From Clostridium sp031626875 (GTDB lineage Bacteria; Bacillota; Clostridia; Clostridiales; Clostridiaceae), in assembly GCF_031626875.1 (NCBI RefSeq), contig NZ_JANDMF010000005.1:62001-126000 (forward strand): DNA of 64,000 nt. Reading direction: 5' to 3'. How positions within the stretch are numbered: the first letter of the stretch is position 1; each line of letters starts with the position of its first letter. The position numbers were made by a program, and so were the translations under genes. Positions 61,578-64,000 of the stretch are shown piece by piece. Under the pieces are notes generated by a model that made no database searches, was not told the DNA's origin, and saw only the letters and a list, made by a program, of their open reading frames with translations.

Positions 61578-62006
61578 TTAATCCTCCATATAAATACAAC
61601 TATTATTTGGTGTTTCAAACAATTCTACTTCATATACAGGAAGCCCCATTTCCTTCAATCTGTAAAATATGTCCCTTGACATCTCTTCTGCTGTTGGTCT
61701 ATATTCCACTGTATATATGTCAAAATCCATAGGAAGATCTTCCAATTTTTCTATTAACTCTTTTCCTTCCTCATTATTTTCAATTACTAACTTATGATCA
61801 AATGTTTCTTCAATTTCTTTAAGTGATGACTTAAAATTTGAAAAATCATCTACCATTCCTCTTAACTGCCCTTCTTTATGTAATATATCTGATTTCAACT
61901 TAACAATTAGCCTGTATCTGTGCCCATGAATATTTGAGCATTTCCCTTCATATCCACTTAAATAATGTGCCATATCAAATTGCACTTCGCTTTTTATTAT
62001 AAACAT
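61578..62006 (-). CDS. queD: 6-carboxy-5,6,7,8-tetrahydropterin synthase
   Basis: A 142-residue PTPS-family enzyme. Zinc His ligands are in FDMAHYL and CSNIHGHRYRL, with the catalytic region DFDIYTVEYRPTAEEMSRDI. It is the first gene of the operon, behind a preQ1-I riboswitch and terminator in the 160-base leader. AGGAGAAATATT precedes the ATG. Length is a little above the E. coli enzyme, typical for Firmicutes. Confidence 0.95.
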   Translation of the reverse strand: MFIIKSEVQFDMAHYLSGYEGKCSNIHGHRYRLIVKLKSDILHKEGQLRGMVDDFSNFKSSLKEIEETFDHKLVIENNEEGKELIEKLEDLPMDFDIYTVEYRPTAEEMSRDIFYRLKEMGLPVYEVELFETPNNSCIYMED

Positions 62007-62053
62007 AATATTTCTCCTCTAATGTAAATATATATAACATTTTCAATAAAAAA

Positions 62054-62095
62054 AGTTTATTTTATAATGCCAAAATAGACATAATAAAATAAACT
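62054..62095 (-). terminator. Riboswitch-controlled terminator of the que operon
   Basis: A 12-bp stem AGTTTATTTTAT / ATAAAATAAACT (62084-62095 with 62054-62065) followed by seven T residues, between the preQ1 aptamer and queD. Confidence 0.85.
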
Positions 62096-62123
62096 AAACT
62101 TCAATTATAGTTATATTATTTTG

Positions 62124-62166
62124 CCTAGTTTTTTTTAGAGACAGGATGGTCTAACGAACTGTCTAT
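62124..62166 (-). promoter_or_regulatory. PreQ1-I riboswitch aptamer
   Basis: On the minus strand AGACAG pairs with CTGTCT (P1), enclosing the loop TTCGTTAGACCATC, followed by the A-rich tail AAAAAAAACTAGG. This is the preQ1-I layout (short stem, long loop, A-rich tail ending CTA). It controls queD-queE-folE-queC-queF, the preQ1 synthesis genes. Confidence 0.92.
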
Positions 62167-62183
62167 ATGATTTTTACTTATTA

Positions 62184-62212
62184 ATGATACCACTTAAACT
62201 TCTTTTTTTCAA
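62184..62212 (-). promoter_or_regulatory. Promoter of the que operon
   Basis: TTGAAA (62207-62212), 17 bases, TATCAT (62184-62189), with transcription expected to begin about 10 bases upstream of the preQ1 aptamer. Confidence 0.7.
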
Positions 62213-62239
62213 TTTTAATTTTTGCATAAAAATTTTTTC

Positions 62240-62268
62240 TTGCCTTTTCTCCATATTAATGGTACATT
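62240..62268 (+). promoter_or_regulatory. Promoter candidate of pflB
   Basis: TTGCCT (62240-62245), 17 bases, TACATT (62263-62268); predicted start near 62275, just before the leader hairpin. The region is A/T rich so the match is only moderately informative. Confidence 0.45.
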
Positions 62269-62278
62269 ATGATAAAGA

Positions 62279-62324
62279 AGCTAATTAATAATTATTATTA
62301 ATTAATATCAATTAATAGTTAGCT
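62279..62324 (+). repeat. Stem-loop in the pflB leader
   Basis: AGCTAATTAAT pairs with ATTAATAGTTAGCT (three-base bulge), placed at the predicted 5' end of the pflB mRNA; a 5' stabilising hairpin is a reasonable guess. Confidence 0.5.
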
Positions 62325-62354
62325 GTTAAAAATTTAGCGAAAGAGGGAATTGTT

Positions 62355-64000
62355 ATGAAAAAAGAATGGTTTAACTTTAATGATGGCACATGGTCATCAG
62401 AAATTGATGTTAGAAATTTTATACAAAAAAATTATACTCCTTATACTGGTGATTCTAGCTTCTTGAAAGACGCTACTGAAAATACTAAAAAGCTTTGGAA
62501 TGAAGTTTGTGAATTATTAGAAAAAGAAAGAATTAATGGTGGCGTCTTAGATGTAGATACAGAAACAGTATCAGGTATTAACGAATTTAAAGCTGGATAT
62601 ATAAATAAAGATTTAGAAACAATTGTTGGTGTTCAAACAGATGCCCCTCTTAAAAGAGCTGTTATGCCTCATGGTGGTATAAGAATGGCTGAAAACGCTG
62701 CAAAATCTTATGGATATGAAGTCGATGAAAATATATCTAAAATTTTCTCTAAATATAGAAAAACTCATAATCAAGGTGTTTTTGATGCTTATACAGATGA
62801 AATGAAATTAGCTAGAAAATATGGAATAATAACTGGACTTCCTGATGCTTATGGAAGAGGACGAATAATTGGAGATTATAGAAGAGTTGCTCTTTATGGT
62901 GTAGACAGATTAATTGAAGATAAGCAAAAACAAAAGAAATCTTTAGAAGTTAGCACTATAGACGAAGAAATTATTAGACTTAGAGAAGAAATTTCTGATC
63001 AAATTGTTGCTCTTAAAGAACTAAAAGAAATGGCCAAAGTTTATGGTTTTGACATTTCTATACCGGCCTCTAATGCAAAAGAAGCTGTACAGTGGTTATA
63101 CTTTGGGTATTTAGGATCAATTAAACAACAAAATGGTGCTGCTATGTCAATCGGAAGAACTTCAACATTCCTAGATATATATATTGAAAGAGATTTAAAA
63201 AATGGAATAATAACAGAAGATGAAGCACAAGAAATTATAGATCATTTTGTAATGAAATTAAGATTAGTTAAATTTTTAAGAACTCCAGAATATAATGATT
63301 TATTCTCAGGTGACCCTACATGGGTTACTGAATCCATTGGTGGTATGGGTATAGATGGAAGAACTTTAGTCACTAAAAATTCATTCAGAATTCTTAACAC
63401 ACTTTATACCTTAGGACCTTCACCAGAACCAAATTTAACTGTACTTTGGTCAACAAGATTACCTCAAGGATTTAAAGATTTTTGCTCAAAAATCTCAATT
63501 GATACAAGTTCCGTTCAATATGAAAATGATGACTTAATGGCTCCTTATTGGGGAGATGATTATGCTATAGCTTGTTGTGTATCGGCTATGAGAGTTGGTA
63601 AACAAATGCAATTCTTTGGTGCTAGAGTTAACCTTGCCAAAACTCTTCTATACACAATTAATGGAGGTATTGATGAAAAATCTGGTGTTCAGGTTGGTCC
63701 AAAAACAGCAAAAATAACATCTGAATATCTTGATTATGATGAAGTAATGGATAAATTTGATGCTATGACAGATTGGTTAGCTAAATTATATGTTAATACT
63801 CTTAACGTAATTCACTATATGCATGATAAATATTCCTACGAAAGCTTACAAATGGCTCTACATGATAGAGATGTATTTAGAACAATGGCTTGTGGTATTG
63901 CAGGACTTTCAGTTTGTGCAGACTCACTTTCAGCTATTAAATATGCTAAAGTTAAACCAATTAGAAATGATGAAGGAGTAGCTATTGATTTTGAAATTGA
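62355..64000 (+). CDS. pflB: Formate C-acetyltransferase (pyruvate formate-lyase), 3' end outside window
   Basis: 548 codons from ATG 62355 (AAGAGGGAATTGTT upstream) to the window edge. This glycyl-radical enzyme splits pyruvate with CoA into acetyl-CoA and formate in anaerobic fermentation. The double active-site cysteines are in AIACCVSAMRVGKQ, and SIGGMGIDGRTLVTKNSFRIL is typical of PflB. The C-terminal glycyl-radical loop (RVSGY-type) lies outside the window. It is on plus, divergent from the que operon; its activase pflA would normally follow. Confidence 0.97.
   Translation, partial: MKKEWFNFNDGTWSSEIDVRNFIQKNYTPYTGDSSFLKDATENTKKLWNEVCELLEKERINGGVLDVDTETVSGINEFKAGYINKDLETIVGVQTDAPLKRAVMPHGGIRMAENAAKSYGYEVDENISKIFSKYRKTHNQGVFDAYTDEMKLARKYGIITGLPDAYGRGRIIGDYRRVALYGVDRLIEDKQKQKKSLEVSTIDEEIIRLREEISDQIVALKELKEMAKVYGFDISIPASNAKEAVQWLYFGYLGSIKQQNGAAMSIGRTSTFLDIYIERDLKNGIITEDEAQEIIDHFVMKLRLVKFLRTPEYNDLFSGDPTWVTESIGGMGIDGRTLVTKNSFRILNTLYTLGPSPEPNLTVLWSTRLPQGFKDFCSKISIDTSSVQYENDDLMAPYWGDDYAIACCVSAMRVGKQMQFFGARVNLAKTLLYTINGGIDEKSGVQVGPKTAKITSEYLDYDEVMDKFDAMTDWLAKLYVNTLNVIHYMHDKYSYESLQMALHDRDVFRTMACGIAGLSVCADSLSAIKYAKVKPIRNDEGVAIDFEI

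Larger units (their letters stand above)
62007..62354. other. Intergenic region between queD and pflB
   Basis: 348 bases holding two back-to-back control regions: the preQ1-I riboswitch, terminator and promoter of the que operon on minus (62054-62212), and the pflB promoter and leader hairpin on plus (62240-62324). No reading frame is supported. Confidence 0.8.

Noticed and set aside
1..64000. tRNA, rRNA, CRISPR arrays, insertion sequences, prophage genes
   Set aside because: None was recognised on either strand; all long frames are accounted for by chromosomal core genes.

Overview
The window reads as an ordinary chromosomal core region of a low-G+C, endospore-forming anaerobe, best placed in Clostridium sensu stricto (cluster I). 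The evidence is strong A+T richness, the sporulation genes spoVM, spoIVA, spoIIGA, sigE, sigG and sigK, anaerobic pyruvate formate-lyase, AGGAGG-type ribosome binding sites, and a gene order that follows the Bacillus/Clostridium core in several blocks. Species cannot be fixed by reading alone. Nearly all genes lie on the minus strand; only rpmB, ilvE and the truncated pflB are on plus. No rRNA, tRNA, CRISPR array, prophage or insertion sequence was recognised.

Layout, in window order: (1) 1-4640, fakA-asp23 divergent from rpmB, then spoVM, thiN, rpe and rsgA. (2) 4641-10619, a tandem duplication of the stp-prkC pair (PP2C phosphatase plus PASTA Ser/Thr kinase), with a scar made of a decayed rlmN 3' end and a copy of the rsgA promoter. 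(3) 10640-20581, rlmN, rsmB, a zinc peptidase, fmt, def, priA, coaBC, rpoZ, gmk, remA and yicC: translation start and end, replication restart and coenzyme A. (4) 20718-23607, an accessory patch with asparaginase behind a structured leader RNA of unknown class, a stand-alone nuclease-like ORF, and ilvE. (5) 23653-27647, spoIVA-gpsA-der. (6) 28018-35426, pstSCAB-phoU, phoR-phoB and pgeF: phosphate uptake and control. (7) 35427-43691, a possible structured RNA, nrdR, ylmC, sigG, sigE, spoIIGA, ftsZ, ftsA, pilT and sigK: division and sporulation. (8) 43807-59014, a penicillin-binding protein, udk, tRNA-wobble genes, mltG, typA, rnjA, fur, DUF1292, ruvX, ireB, T-box-controlled alaS, an AI-2E permease and a PRC-barrel protein. 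(9) 59147-62166, the preQ1 operon queD-queE-folE-queC-queF under a preQ1-I riboswitch. (10) 62355-end, pflB.

Common threads: cell-envelope signalling (two PASTA kinases, two phosphatases, the IreB substrate family, MltG, a class B PBP) and compartment-specific sporulation control. A sigma-F-type promoter sits upstream of sigG, and a long-spacer promoter of the spoIIG type sits upstream of spoIIGA.

The parts most worth a second look are the leader RNA at about 21765-21890 (own promoter, multi-stem fold, terminator/antiterminator geometry, upstream of asparaginase), the pseudoknot-like RNA at about 35530-35680, the duplication scar at 7624-7800, the PBECR-like ORF at 21942-22346, and the penicillin-binding protein whose start signals lie inside the udk terminator. 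All identifications come from reading motifs and context; no database search or folding program was run.
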